Below are positions 37,426 to 45,641 of a stretch of 64,000 nt of DNA, piece after piece. Under the pieces are notes generated by a model, which saw only the letters and a list, made by a program, of their open reading frames with translations, had not been told where the DNA came from and ran no database searches. Source of the DNA: Bacteriovoracaceae bacterium (GTDB lineage: Bacteria > Bdellovibrionota > Bacteriovoracia > Bacteriovoracales > Bacteriovoracaceae); contig JABIHA010000085.1 of NCBI GenBank assembly GCA_018649885.1, forward strand, positions 129,978 to 193,977. Reading direction: 5' to 3'. The position numbers and the translations under genes are program-made. Positions within the stretch are counted from its first letter, which is position 1. The number at the start of each line of letters is the position of its first letter.

Positions 37426-37453
37426 AAAAAAAAGGTCCATATTTCTATGGACC
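37426..37453 (-). terminator. Rho-independent terminator of small exported protein gene
   Basis: On the minus strand GGTCCATA, a GAAA tetraloop and TATGGACC are followed by eight T residues, 33 bases after the stop of the 124-residue protein gene. Confidence 0.95.
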
Positions 37454-37485
37454 CAATTTATTGATTTGAATTTTTCGATTTTGGA

Positions 37486-37860
37486 TTATTTAGTAAATGA
37501 AACTTTGTTATCTTGATTCATTGTAAAGTAACAAAAATAAATGATTTCCCAATCATCAGTTTTTGCTTCTCTTTTTTGACCCACACACTTAGAGAAATCT
37601 TCAGAGCCACTGATTTCAACCATTTCACTTAGGTCAGATTGCTTCTTACAAGTTGCAACTGATAATTTATCCTCAAAGTTGAGTGCCGTTAGATTTAATT
37701 GGCATTTGGAGAGGAGGTCTTTTTCGCTACTTCCCTCTACTGTTATTTCTGCTAGATCTATTGAGAGATCCGGTTTATCCACCTGTTGTTTTTCTTCTAC
37801 TTGAGAGGCGTGGACCGCTCCCCAAGCAATCATGCTGGTTACCAATAAAAGCATTTTCAC
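37486..37860 (-). CDS. Small exported Cys-containing protein
   Basis: The 124-residue protein has a signal peptide (MKMLLLVTSMIAWGAVHAS) and an acidic mature part with four Cys (SKCQL, ATCKK, SKCVG, YFCYF), which suggests two disulfide bonds in the periplasm or outside the cell. The start is GTG with AAGGAG 7 bases upstream. It is a single-gene unit with a very good terminator and a 255-base upstream region that contains an 18-base palindrome. No family is recognised; the function is unknown. Confidence 0.75.
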   Translation of the reverse strand: MKMLLLVTSMIAWGAVHASQVEEKQQVDKPDLSIDLAEITVEGSSEKDLLSKCQLNLTALNFEDKLSVATCKKQSDLSEMVEISGSEDFSKCVGQKREAKTDDWEIIYFCYFTMNQDNKVSFTK

Positions 37861-37957
37861 AGAGTAACTCCTTTTTAAATTTATTCATAAATTTGCAAGA
37901 TGAGCTCCAGTTAAATATTAAGGATTTCAAGCAGATGGGCGTGGTGACTGAATAAGA

Positions 37958-37975
37958 CTTTGACAGCTGTCAAAG
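37958..37975. promoter_or_regulatory. Perfect 18-base palindrome, possible operator
   Basis: CTTTGACAGCTGTCAAAG is perfectly palindromic and lies between the divergent small exported protein gene and pyrE. Perfect palindromes of this length are typical of dimeric repressor sites; it also contains TTGACA on both strands. The regulator is unknown. Confidence 0.5.
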
Positions 37976-37977
37976 AT

Positions 37978-37995
37978 CTAGTACTCCTAGTACTC
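37978..37995. repeat. Two copies of CTAGTACTC
   Basis: A 9-base unit is repeated in tandem directly beside the 18-base palindrome in the region between the small exported protein gene and pyrE. AGTACT within it is self-complementary. Confidence 0.5.
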
Positions 37996-38115
37996 TCTCC
38001 GCCCTGAGACAAATTAGCACAGATAAGCTTAGCTCATGTTCTAAGGCCCTGGACAACCAGCGTACACCTAATTAATGTTTAGGCATCCCAAACAGACTAA
38101 TATAGAGGCAAAGAA

Positions 38116-38757
38116 ATGAGCGAAAATTCCAAGAAAGTAGCCCAAGTATTACTCGAAATTGGGGCGGTCAAACTCAGCGTTAAAAATCCCTTTCAATACG
38201 CCTCTGGTAGAGTGGGACCTATTTATTGTGACAATAGACTGATTCTCTCCAACGTCCCTGCTAGGGAGACCATATTAGAAATTATGGCCGATCAGGCCAA
38301 AAGCTTTGAAACTGATCATCCCTATGAAGTTGTTGCTGGTGTGGCCACTGCGGGAATACCTCACGGAAGTTTTCTTGCCTACCTTTTAACAAAGCCCATG
38401 ATCTATATTCGCTCCTCACCTAAAGGCCACGGCTTAAAAAAGTTAATTGAAGGTGAGCTTACTCCAGGAGCCAACGTGTTAGTGGTTGAAGACTTGGTAA
38501 ACTCAGGAAAGAGCTCGCTTAAGGCCATTAAAACAATTGCAGAGCAGGGGGGAAATCCAGTTGGATTGCAGTGTATTGTGAATTATCAACTCTCAGGTGT
38601 TGAAGAGATGTTTGGCAAAGAAAATTGCCCGATTATATCTGCCACAGATTTTGATTCTATTGTAGCTGTAGCTGCTTCTAGTGGAAGAGTCGAAGCAGGC
38701 GAAGTCTTGCTACTGAAGGACTGGCATGCAAACCCAGAAAATTGGAATGCCTCTTGA
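38116..38757 (+). CDS. pyrE: Orotate phosphoribosyltransferase
   Basis: PyrE joins orotate with PRPP to form OMP in pyrimidine synthesis. The 213-residue protein has the substrate segment NPFQYASGRVGPIYCDNR and the PRPP-binding loop VLVVEDLVNSGKSSLKAI near residue 120, preceded by the catalytic-loop segment RSSPKGHGLKK. GAGGCAAAG precedes the ATG. Its stop (TGA 38755-38757) overlaps the TTG start of the following glycosyltransferase. Other pyrimidine-synthesis genes are not adjacent; pyrimidine-nucleoside phosphorylase lies 4 kb downstream. Confidence 0.95.
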   Translation: MSENSKKVAQVLLEIGAVKLSVKNPFQYASGRVGPIYCDNRLILSNVPARETILEIMADQAKSFETDHPYEVVAGVATAGIPHGSFLAYLLTKPMIYIRSSPKGHGLKKLIEGELTPGANVLVVEDLVNSGKSSLKAIKTIAEQGGNPVGLQCIVNYQLSGVEEMFGKENCPIISATDFDSIVAVAASSGRVEAGEVLLLKDWHANPENWNAS

Positions 38758-39806
38758 GCCTATCGGTTATCATTCCTACACTTAATGAAATGCATTTCCT
38801 TCCAAGACTTATAAGTGATTTAAATTCCCAAGAATGTGAAATACAAGAAATTATAATAGCTGATGGTGGTTCCACTGACGGAACTGATCTGTGGGCAAAA
38901 GGCCTTGGCCTTCGCCTAGCTGGGGGGAGTTCTGGGCGTGGGGCTCAAATGAATGCGGGCGCCAAAGTTGCTACAGGTGAGACTCTTTTATTTCTACACT
39001 CAGATAGCACCATAACAGACCCTACCTTACTCAAAAGAGCATTAGCTTATTTGCACGATCAGCAAGAGCATTTCGAAGTTGTAGCTGGGCACTTTAGTCT
39101 TGAATTTGATTGCCCCAATTCACAAAAAACCATCGCTCATAGATTTGCAGAAAAAAAATCTAGTTTTAATAGGCAAAACTCAGTCAATGGAGATCAGGGA
39201 CTTCTCATTAGTGCACAAGTTTTTAAAAAACTGGGGGGCTACTCTGAGCAATTTCATTTTTTAGAAGATCAAGCAATGTGCGAGTTGATTAGATCGCGAG
39301 GTAAATGGGTCACATTGCCTGGAGTGTTATTAACCTCAAATCGTCGCTTTGAAGTAGAAGGAATTTATAGACGCTTTATTTTGGCCTCTATGCTTATGGG
39401 AATTTATTCCGCCGGTATTTTTCGTTTTTTTGAAAAGGCTCCACAGGTTTATGCCAATCAAGATCAAACTCATAAATTGATGCTGACTCCTTTTTTTGAG
39501 TTGATCTGGGGTGTATTAAAAAATGATTATAGTTTTTGGGAGAGAGTGAAAATTTGGTTTCGCTTTGGTCGATATGTCCATCACCACGACTGGCAGCTTT
39601 TTCATTGGTTAGACACGATACTCGGCACCAGGTTTTGGTTGAAAACTTTTGATAAATACTTAGTTTATATCTCTCGCATCTTTATTTGGGACCTTATAGT
39701 TACAGTACTGGCCTATTTTTGGTTTCGATTAGTGCTAACCACTTACTTCAAATTGAACGAGAGGGGGGTCTTCATGGCCAAGAATGTGACCTCAAAACCA
39801 CAGTAA
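38754..39806 (+). CDS. TIGR04283-like family 2 glycosyltransferase
   Basis: The N-terminus LSVIIPTLNEMHFLPRL, IIADGGSTDGT, GRGAQMNAGAKVATGETLLFL and HSDST match the GT2 subgroup TIGR04283, often found with radical-SAM or selenium/arsenosugar genes. Those partners are absent here. After about 230 residues the protein continues with a 120-residue extension that includes a membrane-like segment (YISRIFIWDLIVTVLAYFWF). The start is taken at TTG 38754, which overlaps the pyrE stop (TTGA); a TTG at 38742 is also in frame. The donor and acceptor are unknown. Confidence 0.83.
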   Translation: MSLSVIIPTLNEMHFLPRLISDLNSQECEIQEIIIADGGSTDGTDLWAKGLGLRLAGGSSGRGAQMNAGAKVATGETLLFLHSDSTITDPTLLKRALAYLHDQQEHFEVVAGHFSLEFDCPNSQKTIAHRFAEKKSSFNRQNSVNGDQGLLISAQVFKKLGGYSEQFHFLEDQAMCELIRSRGKWVTLPGVLLTSNRRFEVEGIYRRFILASMLMGIYSAGIFRFFEKAPQVYANQDQTHKLMLTPFFELIWGVLKNDYSFWERVKIWFRFGRYVHHHDWQLFHWLDTILGTRFWLKTFDKYLVYISRIFIWDLIVTVLAYFWFRLVLTTYFKLNERGVFMAKNVTSKPQ

Positions 39807-40040
39807 TATTGAAAAAAGATGACCTAGTTAATGGTTTTTTCAAAGTTTTTTGTTATCTGTTCAAGTTGGCGGGTTTATTGCGTTGCTTTTGACAGCCTGC
39901 CTCTTTTTTGCGAAAATCTGCCAAATTCACCTATAGATGGTTGCGGAAAGTCAATGTTTTTACTGAAGTCTTCTGTTCCGTCTTAGTGGTACAGTTAGCA
40001 CTATTGCCAATAACTCTAATTATTTTCTTAGGAGATCAAT

Positions 40041-41324
40041 ATGTCAGATGCGGCCAAACTTGATTTGGGGACCCAAACCGTAGAGCTTCCCATAATAGAA
40101 GGTAGTGAAGGGGAGAAGGCCATTGATATATCCGCACTTAGGAGTCAAACAGGCTTCATTACAATAGACCCCGGTTATGGAAATACAGGTTCATGCACTT
40201 CAGGAATTACTTTCCTTAATGGTGAAGTGGGCATTTTAAAATATCGCGGTGTTCCTATAGAGGTACTAGCAGAAAGATCGAACTTCTTAGAAGTTTCTTA
40301 TTTGCTAGCACATGGAGGTCTTCCTAAAAAAGCTGAGCTTGAGCACTTTTCAAATGGAATAAAAAAACATTCACATATCCCATCTGAAATTCTCGATATG
40401 GTTAAGTGTTTTCCTAAAACTGCACATCCTATGGGAGTCATGTCTGCCATAACTAGTGCTCTTAGTGGATTTAATGATCAGCTACTGACAAGCAATGTAA
40501 CTGATGAGCAAAAAGAAGAGTCCATGAGCATTCTTTTAGGCCAGCTTCCAGTAATCGCTGCTGCTTTTTATCGCCATAGTCAGTCAAAGGAATTTATTCC
40601 ACCAAGAGAAGATCTTGATTATGTTTCTAATTTTCTCAATATGCTCTTTGGTGATGATGGATACGTTGTTGACCCAGAAGTTGCTAGAGCGTTAGATATT
40701 CTCCTTATTCTTCACGGCGATCACGAGCAAAATTGCTCTGCTTCTACTGTCAGAATGGTTGGCTCTTCCAAGGCCAATATCTTTGCCACTATTTCTGCTG
40801 GAATCGACGCACTTTGGGGGCCACTACACGGTGGTGCCAATCAAGCTGTGCTTGAGATGTTAGCTGCCATTCAAGAAGATGGCGGGGACTATAAGAAATT
40901 TTTGGCCAAGGCCAAAGACAAAGAAGATCCCTTCAAACTAATGGGATTTGGACACAGAGTTTATAAAAACTTTGACCCTAGGGCAAAAATCATTAAGTCT
41001 GCCTGTGACACTATTTTGAATAAGCTGGGAGTAAAAGATCCTATTCTAGATATAGCAAAAGGTCTTGAAGAGCAGGCTTTGGTTGACAAGTATTTTGTCG
41101 ATAGAAAGCTATATCCTAATGTGGATTTTTACTCTGGAATTATTTATAAAGCATTAGGGATCCCAGTTAATATGTTTACTGTGATGTTTATTCTTGGACG
41201 TATTCCAGGTTGGTTTTCTCAATGGAAAGAATTGATTGAAGATCCAAAAATGAGAATTTGCAGACCTAGGCAAATCTACACTGGTAACACGACTTTGAAT
41301 TATAGTGATATTGGTGAAAGATAA
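40041..41324 (+). CDS. gltA: Citrate synthase
   Basis: The 427-residue protein is a type II citrate synthase: LHGDHEQNCSASTVRMVGSS near residue 230, WGPLHGGANQAVLEML with the first catalytic His, MGFGHRVYKNFDPRA with the second, and VDFYSGIIYKALGIP with the catalytic Asp. It condenses oxaloacetate and acetyl-CoA in the TCA cycle. An N-terminal extension before SALRSQTG is typical of this type. TAGGAG lies 7 bases before the ATG. Its last 20 bases overlap the next gene, an odd functional pairing. In the 235-base gap upstream, TTGACA with GAAAAT 17 bases later near 39889 is a possible promoter. Confidence 0.98.
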   Translation: MSDAAKLDLGTQTVELPIIEGSEGEKAIDISALRSQTGFITIDPGYGNTGSCTSGITFLNGEVGILKYRGVPIEVLAERSNFLEVSYLLAHGGLPKKAELEHFSNGIKKHSHIPSEILDMVKCFPKTAHPMGVMSAITSALSGFNDQLLTSNVTDEQKEESMSILLGQLPVIAAAFYRHSQSKEFIPPREDLDYVSNFLNMLFGDDGYVVDPEVARALDILLILHGDHEQNCSASTVRMVGSSKANIFATISAGIDALWGPLHGGANQAVLEMLAAIQEDGGDYKKFLAKAKDKEDPFKLMGFGHRVYKNFDPRAKIIKSACDTILNKLGVKDPILDIAKGLEEQALVDKYFVDRKLYPNVDFYSGIIYKALGIPVNMFTVMFILGRIPGWFSQWKELIEDPKMRICRPRQIYTGNTTLNYSDIGER

Positions 41325-42411
41325 GCTAGAAAGCGATGTCCTCACACCACATTTAATCCATCAATTTGATTCTGAAAGAGAATTGTTAAATATCATTAGC
41401 AAGCTATCTCATGCTTTTAATCAAAGAACTGATAGCGTGAATGACTATAGTCATGATCCGGCCCTTGTGTCTGCCTATGCTATGTTTTACCTGCCAACAA
41501 ATATGCCTAAATTAGAGTTTATTTTAGAAAAACTTCCTGTAGAAGTTTACAACTCAATTTTAGAATCAGAGTTTATTGATTTTGGAAGTGGCCCAGGCAC
41601 TTTTTCATTGGCCTTTAAAAACTTGGTAGGCACCTCACAGAAATCTGTCATCTCTTTAATCGACAAATCGGAGTCTATGCTATTGCAGGCCCGAAAAATC
41701 ATTAACTCAATTTATCCTCGGGGTGAATACCCTCAGGGTGAATACCCTCAGGGTGAACTCCCTGAAGGAAATTTTAAGTACTACAATTCTTATAAGCAAA
41801 TTAGGGAATCAAAAAACTCAACACTTTGCTTGGGGCATGTCTTTAATGAGATGGAAAAAAGAGACTTAATTAAGGTAATAGAGCACTTTGACCCTCAGAA
41901 TATTATTTTTATTGGTCCTGGCACCAAAGAAGTTTTTCATAAACTATCTGAGTTTAGAAAAAGTTTTCTAAGTGATCATTACGATGTCGCTTTTCCCTGC
42001 CCATCTAAATCATTTGATTGTCCAATGGAGGGTGATGAAAAAAATTGGTGTCACCAAATTTTACATACAACCCACTCTCAAGGCACGGAGCGTCTTTCAC
42101 AACTAGTTAAGCTAGACAGAAGAAAAATGCCCATGACGGCCCAAATGTTCACAAAGACTAATTTTGAGCCTGAAGAAACTTCGAGAATTGTTAGAAAAAA
42201 GGCAGTAACAAAATTTTCCTTTGATTTTGAAATCTGCCGGATGTGTGATGGTGTCCCACTCTTGCAAGACTTAGAGGTCCCAAAAAGAGGGATGGGTAAG
42301 TTGGATCAAAAGGCCTATCAGAAAATTGACTCAGGAAATGGAGGGGAGCTTACGGTTTTGAAAGTTTTAAGCGACTCTAAGTTAAGAGGCAATTTCAACA
42401 ATTTAAGATAG
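41305..42411 (+). CDS. Rsm22-family ribosomal small-subunit methyltransferase-like protein
   Basis: The SAM-binding motif EFIDFGSGPGTFSLAF near residue 90 and the Cys pattern FPCPSKSFDCPMEGDEKNWC near 230 with FEICRMCDG later fit the Rsm22/METTL17 family, linked to ribosome small-subunit assembly; in mitochondrial METTL17 such cysteines hold a 4Fe-4S cluster. A 15-base tandem repeat inserts PRGEYPQGEYPQGELPEG between residues 138 and 155. The start is uncertain: GTG 41305, TTG 41311 and GTG 41314 all lie inside gltA and lack a ribosome site, so coupling to gltA translation is likely. The length is 365-368 residues. Confidence 0.82.
   Translation: MILVKDKLESDVLTPHLIHQFDSERELLNIISKLSHAFNQRTDSVNDYSHDPALVSAYAMFYLPTNMPKLEFILEKLPVEVYNSILESEFIDFGSGPGTFSLAFKNLVGTSQKSVISLIDKSESMLLQARKIINSIYPRGEYPQGEYPQGELPEGNFKYYNSYKQIRESKNSTLCLGHVFNEMEKRDLIKVIEHFDPQNIIFIGPGTKEVFHKLSEFRKSFLSDHYDVAFPCPSKSFDCPMEGDEKNWCHQILHTTHSQGTERLSQLVKLDRRKMPMTAQMFTKTNFEPEETSRIVRKKAVTKFSFDFEICRMCDGVPLLQDLEVPKRGMGKLDQKAYQKIDSGNGGELTVLKVLSDSKLRGNFNNLR
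41716..41760 (+). repeat. Three in-frame 15-base tandem repeats
   Basis: CCTCGGGGTGAATAC, CCTCAGGGTGAATAC and CCTCAGGGTGAACTC follow one another, with a partial fourth unit (CCTGAAGGA). The unit is five codons long, so copy-number change keeps the reading frame; it encodes P(R/Q)GE(Y/L) repeats in the Rsm22-like protein. Confidence 0.9.
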
Positions 42412-42541
42412 ATGGCGATCCGTACACTGTAAAAAAATTGTACAGCTTGAAAAATTTTCCATGTTTAGCTATATATCAAGGCGCGAAGTCATTATTTTCA
42501 ATAAAATAGTCTATATCTATACTATTAAAAGGAGTGTCATT

Positions 42542-42751
42542 ATGGCAAAGAGTGGAAAAAACTTAGGTAAGAATTTTCGCAAGAGATTTGGACTCAATTC
42601 AAAAGATGAAGGAGATTTGCGAGCTGAAACTGCTAGCAAGCACAAAGAGCACGATGATGGTGAGAAAAATTCTGAAACAGAAAATATTGATTACCACCAA
42701 TTACTAAGTGAAAGCTTAAAAAATGGTTTATTTTTTTTAGGAGGATGCTAG
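42542..42751 (+). CDS. Small basic/acidic hypothetical protein
   Basis: The 69-residue product (MAKSGKNLGKNFRKRFGLNS at the start) has a basic N-terminus, a very polar middle (KHKEHDDGEKNSETE) and a hydrophobic end (NGLFFLGGC). The ATG at 42542 is chosen for AAGGAG 9 bases upstream; the open frame extends 27 codons further left without a ribosome site. The end of the gene contains the ribosome site AGGAGG of the next gene, and the two are adjacent. It could be a small regulatory or leader protein of pdp. No family is recognised. Confidence 0.6.
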   Translation: MAKSGKNLGKNFRKRFGLNSKDEGDLRAETASKHKEHDDGEKNSETENIDYHQLLSESLKNGLFFLGGC

Positions 42752-44116
42752 TTGTTTAATACCTGCGATTTAATTGGAAAAAAAAGAGACGGGATCAGTT
42801 TATCAAAAGAAGAGATAGATTTTCTAATAGAAGGAATAACAGATAAGTCTATTCCCGATTACCAAGTAACCGCTTGGCTGATGGCCGTTTACTTTCGTGG
42901 TATGAGTTATGAAGAGACAAACTTCTTAACTAAGGCCATGCTTAACTCAGGTGAAGTCCTTCAATTAAAATCAATTAAAGGCACAACTATCGACAAGCAT
43001 AGTACTGGTGGAGTTGGTGATAAGGTCTCACTTCCACTCGTTCCCATAGTCGCGAGTTTAGGAGTCCCTATTCCAATGATTTCTGGTAGGGGGCTTGGGC
43101 ATACTGGTGGAACCCTTGATAAACTTGAATCCATTCCAGGATTTAATGTAAATTTATCTGCAGCTCAATTTGAAAGTATGATTGCAAAAATTGGCTGTAG
43201 TATGATTGGACAAACAAAAGAAATCGCACCTGCTGATAAGATTCTCTATAGTCTGAGAGATGTCACAGCAACAACCTCTTCTATTCCTCTTATTACCTCT
43301 TCAATAATGAGCAAGAAATTAGCAGAAGGATCTGATGGATTTGTATTTGATGTCAAATTTGGTCATGGTGCTTTTATGAAAGAGCTGAAAAGTGCAACGG
43401 AGCTTGCAAACTCGCTGGTTCAAACGGCTGAGCTGTCAAATAACACCTCAATTGCTTACCTCACAAATATGGATCAACCCTTGGGTTTTAAAATTGGCAA
43501 TTGGTTAGAGATTGAAGAAACAATCGACATACTTAAAGGAAAAGGTCCCCGTGACCTACAAATAATAACTTATTTATTCTCAGCAACCATGGCCTACCTT
43601 GGGAAAAAGGTTGATTCTATTGAAGAAGGAGTCATTTGCTCAGTTGAAGCTGTGAAATCAGGAAAGGCGTTTGAAAAATTTCTTGAAATTGTCACAGAAC
43701 AGGGAGGGGATGCCTTGGTGGTACAAAACCCGGAAACTTATCCAAGGGCCGCTCATCTTCTAGAAATTAGTGCTGATTCAGCTGGATATATGGCATCTAT
43801 TAACTCACTTGAGTTAGGACTAGCAAATGTTGCCCTCGGTGGTGGCAGATTAAAAACATCTGATTTAATTGACCCCTGTGTGGGCATCGAGATTTTTCAT
43901 AAAGTCGGTGAGCGCGTTGAAGATGGAGATCTTATTGCTAAGGTCTACTACAATGACGGCGTTGAAATGGGTGAGCTAAAAGGCAGAATAGAAAGAGCAT
44001 TTTCAATTAGTAGTAGCCCCTGTGATCCACTTGAGCTCATTGATAGTGCTATTTCAAAAAACTGTGATATCGATATTCAAAAGCTAATTTCAACTATTGA
44101 AAGAGAAGTATTGTAG
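42752..44116 (+). CDS. pdp: Pyrimidine-nucleoside/thymidine phosphorylase
   Basis: The 454-residue protein carries KHSTGGVGDKVSLPLVPIVA and SGRGLGHTGGTLDKLESIPG, the family signature containing the phosphate- and base-binding residues, then a SLRDVTATTSSIPLI loop and the PYNP C-terminal domain. It splits uridine/thymidine to base and (deoxy)ribose-1-phosphate for salvage, which for a predator could recycle prey nucleosides (inference). The start is TTG 42752 with AGGAGG 8 bases before it, directly after the stop of the small protein gene. Confidence 0.95.
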   Translation: MFNTCDLIGKKRDGISLSKEEIDFLIEGITDKSIPDYQVTAWLMAVYFRGMSYEETNFLTKAMLNSGEVLQLKSIKGTTIDKHSTGGVGDKVSLPLVPIVASLGVPIPMISGRGLGHTGGTLDKLESIPGFNVNLSAAQFESMIAKIGCSMIGQTKEIAPADKILYSLRDVTATTSSIPLITSSIMSKKLAEGSDGFVFDVKFGHGAFMKELKSATELANSLVQTAELSNNTSIAYLTNMDQPLGFKIGNWLEIEETIDILKGKGPRDLQIITYLFSATMAYLGKKVDSIEEGVICSVEAVKSGKAFEKFLEIVTEQGGDALVVQNPETYPRAAHLLEISADSAGYMASINSLELGLANVALGGGRLKTSDLIDPCVGIEIFHKVGERVEDGDLIAKVYYNDGVEMGELKGRIERAFSISSSPCDPLELIDSAISKNCDIDIQKLISTIEREVL

Positions 44117-44138
44117 AAGCCTGCAAGGTGAGTCGCTT

Positions 44139-45467
44139 TTAATATTTAATATTTCGTAGTGCTTCAAACACTTTTTTGTACGCACCTTTGTCAAAGCTGA
44201 CCTCTCTCATCTTATCAATGGATTCATCAAAGTCTAGATTTTCGACCAAGGAGAGGTGAGAAAAATAATAACAAGTGTTGAACAGGGCACAGCTGGCACT
44301 TGCACTTTTTGCATCCATTCCTCTTGGAAATCCAGTTCCATCTGGAAGTTCGTGATGTTCCATAATGATTCTCTTTTCCTCTTCAATGATTTGCTCAACA
44401 GAAAGTATGCTTTTGATTGCTAGTTCCATATGAGTCCGAATAGTTTTTCTTTGAGATAGAGAAAAATATTTTAGCTCCGTACTATTTAAATTTGTTATTC
44501 TACACAGATGATCGTCTTCTAATTGAGAGTCACAAAAAAGGGCCGCGGTGATTACTTTTTGAGGCAGACCATTGCTATCATGACCCAACTTTTTGGACAC
44601 ACATCCGAGAGTATAAGCTGTCAGTAGGGCCTTTTGAGAAATGAGATTTTCACTTTTTTTAATCTTATCAATGATATCGTGTAGCAAAGGGGTTTTTTCT
44701 AAGCTCTTTTGGATAGAATGGATCATTGTATCTACATACTTTATTGATTCTTCTGAAATACCAAAATTTTTAGCAAGGGATTGAACTTCACAAAGTGAGC
44801 TAAGTTGAGTTTTGACTTCTGAGAAGTTGGGATTTTTTTCAAAATCCAATCTGATTTTTTCAGCTTTTCTATCAACATTTTGATGAAAATCATCTTCCTT
44901 AAAATATATTTTTTCTACACCCTTTTTGCGGTAAGAGCTTATGGATTTATCACTAAATATTTCACCAGGATTTGTAAGTTTTGTGAATTTATCAGGGCTT
45001 CTTTGAATATAAAGGCTAAACTGATCATCAATATTAAAAACTTTTACTTTTTCAATGTTGATTCCTATATATCCATTTTTGTGATCTATAAAATTTTTGC
45101 CAATATCTTCTTTAATTTTTTTTGCAACTTCAATGATTTCGAAAATATCAAATGGTTTGGTAAAAGAATTATTGTGCACATTAATTTCGTTGAATTCTTC
45201 GTCAAAACCACAGTACCCAGCATGATCAGTTGAAAGGTGCAAAAATGGAAGGTTGTCGTTTTCTGCATTGTACTCATAAATATGTTTTGAGTTCCCACCT
45301 GGCATGTGAAAGTCTGAAGCAATGAGGTAAATTCCAGGAATGGTTTTCAGCAATTTGATTGCTTCACTGGCATTAGATGCTTCAATACACTTTTCATTCA
45401 TTTCTAATTCGATGGACGCACTTAAGACACTTCGAATATCTTGCTCATCATCTACTAAAAGTATCAT
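44139..45467 (-). CDS. Response regulator with degenerate HD-GYP-like output
   Basis: The N-terminal receiver domain is canonical: LLVDDEQD, phosphoacceptor Asp in IASDFHMPGG, Thr in LSTDH and Lys in FTKPF. A middle domain (SPDKFTKLTNPGEIFSD to KKGVEKIYFKEDDF) resembles that of the protein at 47666. The C-terminal domain keeps HHELPDGTGFPRG of HD-GYP phosphodiesterases but the HD pair is replaced (AALFCDSQ where AxLxHDIG is expected), so c-di-GMP hydrolysis is unlikely and a binding or scaffold role is probable. The start at 45467 has GAGGAG 9 bases upstream; the frame extends 27 codons further without a ribosome site. Confidence 0.83.
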   Translation of the reverse strand: MILLVDDEQDIRSVLSASIELEMNEKCIEASNASEAIKLLKTIPGIYLIASDFHMPGGNSKHIYEYNAENDNLPFLHLSTDHAGYCGFDEEFNEINVHNNSFTKPFDIFEIIEVAKKIKEDIGKNFIDHKNGYIGINIEKVKVFNIDDQFSLYIQRSPDKFTKLTNPGEIFSDKSISSYRKKGVEKIYFKEDDFHQNVDRKAEKIRLDFEKNPNFSEVKTQLSSLCEVQSLAKNFGISEESIKYVDTMIHSIQKSLEKTPLLHDIIDKIKKSENLISQKALLTAYTLGCVSKKLGHDSNGLPQKVITAALFCDSQLEDDHLCRITNLNSTELKYFSLSQRKTIRTHMELAIKSILSVEQIIEEEKRIIMEHHELPDGTGFPRGMDAKSASASCALFNTCYYFSHLSLVENLDFDESIDKMREVSFDKGAYKKVFEALRNIKY

Positions 45468-45641
45468 TGCTAAAAGCTCCTCAAAATTTTTGTACATGCT
45501 AATTTTATGGGAAATTGCCCCACAATAAAACCCAAGAATTGTTAACATCTAGCTTTTCAGATCTTTTTGTTTCAGATATGCATAAATTCGATGAAACGTT
45601 CAGAACTTTAGTTCGGTTAATCTGTGGTAGAGGATATTAAA

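Larger units (their letters stand above)
37096..37485. other. 390-base intergenic region with two terminators and RNA candidate
   Basis: No protein gene is supported here. It contains the terminator of the small exported protein gene (37426-37453), a second strong terminator (37148-37183) that has no protein gene feeding it, and between them the structured RNA candidate described separately. The bases 37096-37147 form the sfsA leader. Confidence 0.7.

Noticed and set aside
44880..45233. 117-codon plus-strand frame rich in Phe
   Set aside because: It is the complement of the receiver-domain gene; Phe-rich products are typical of antisense A/T-rich DNA.
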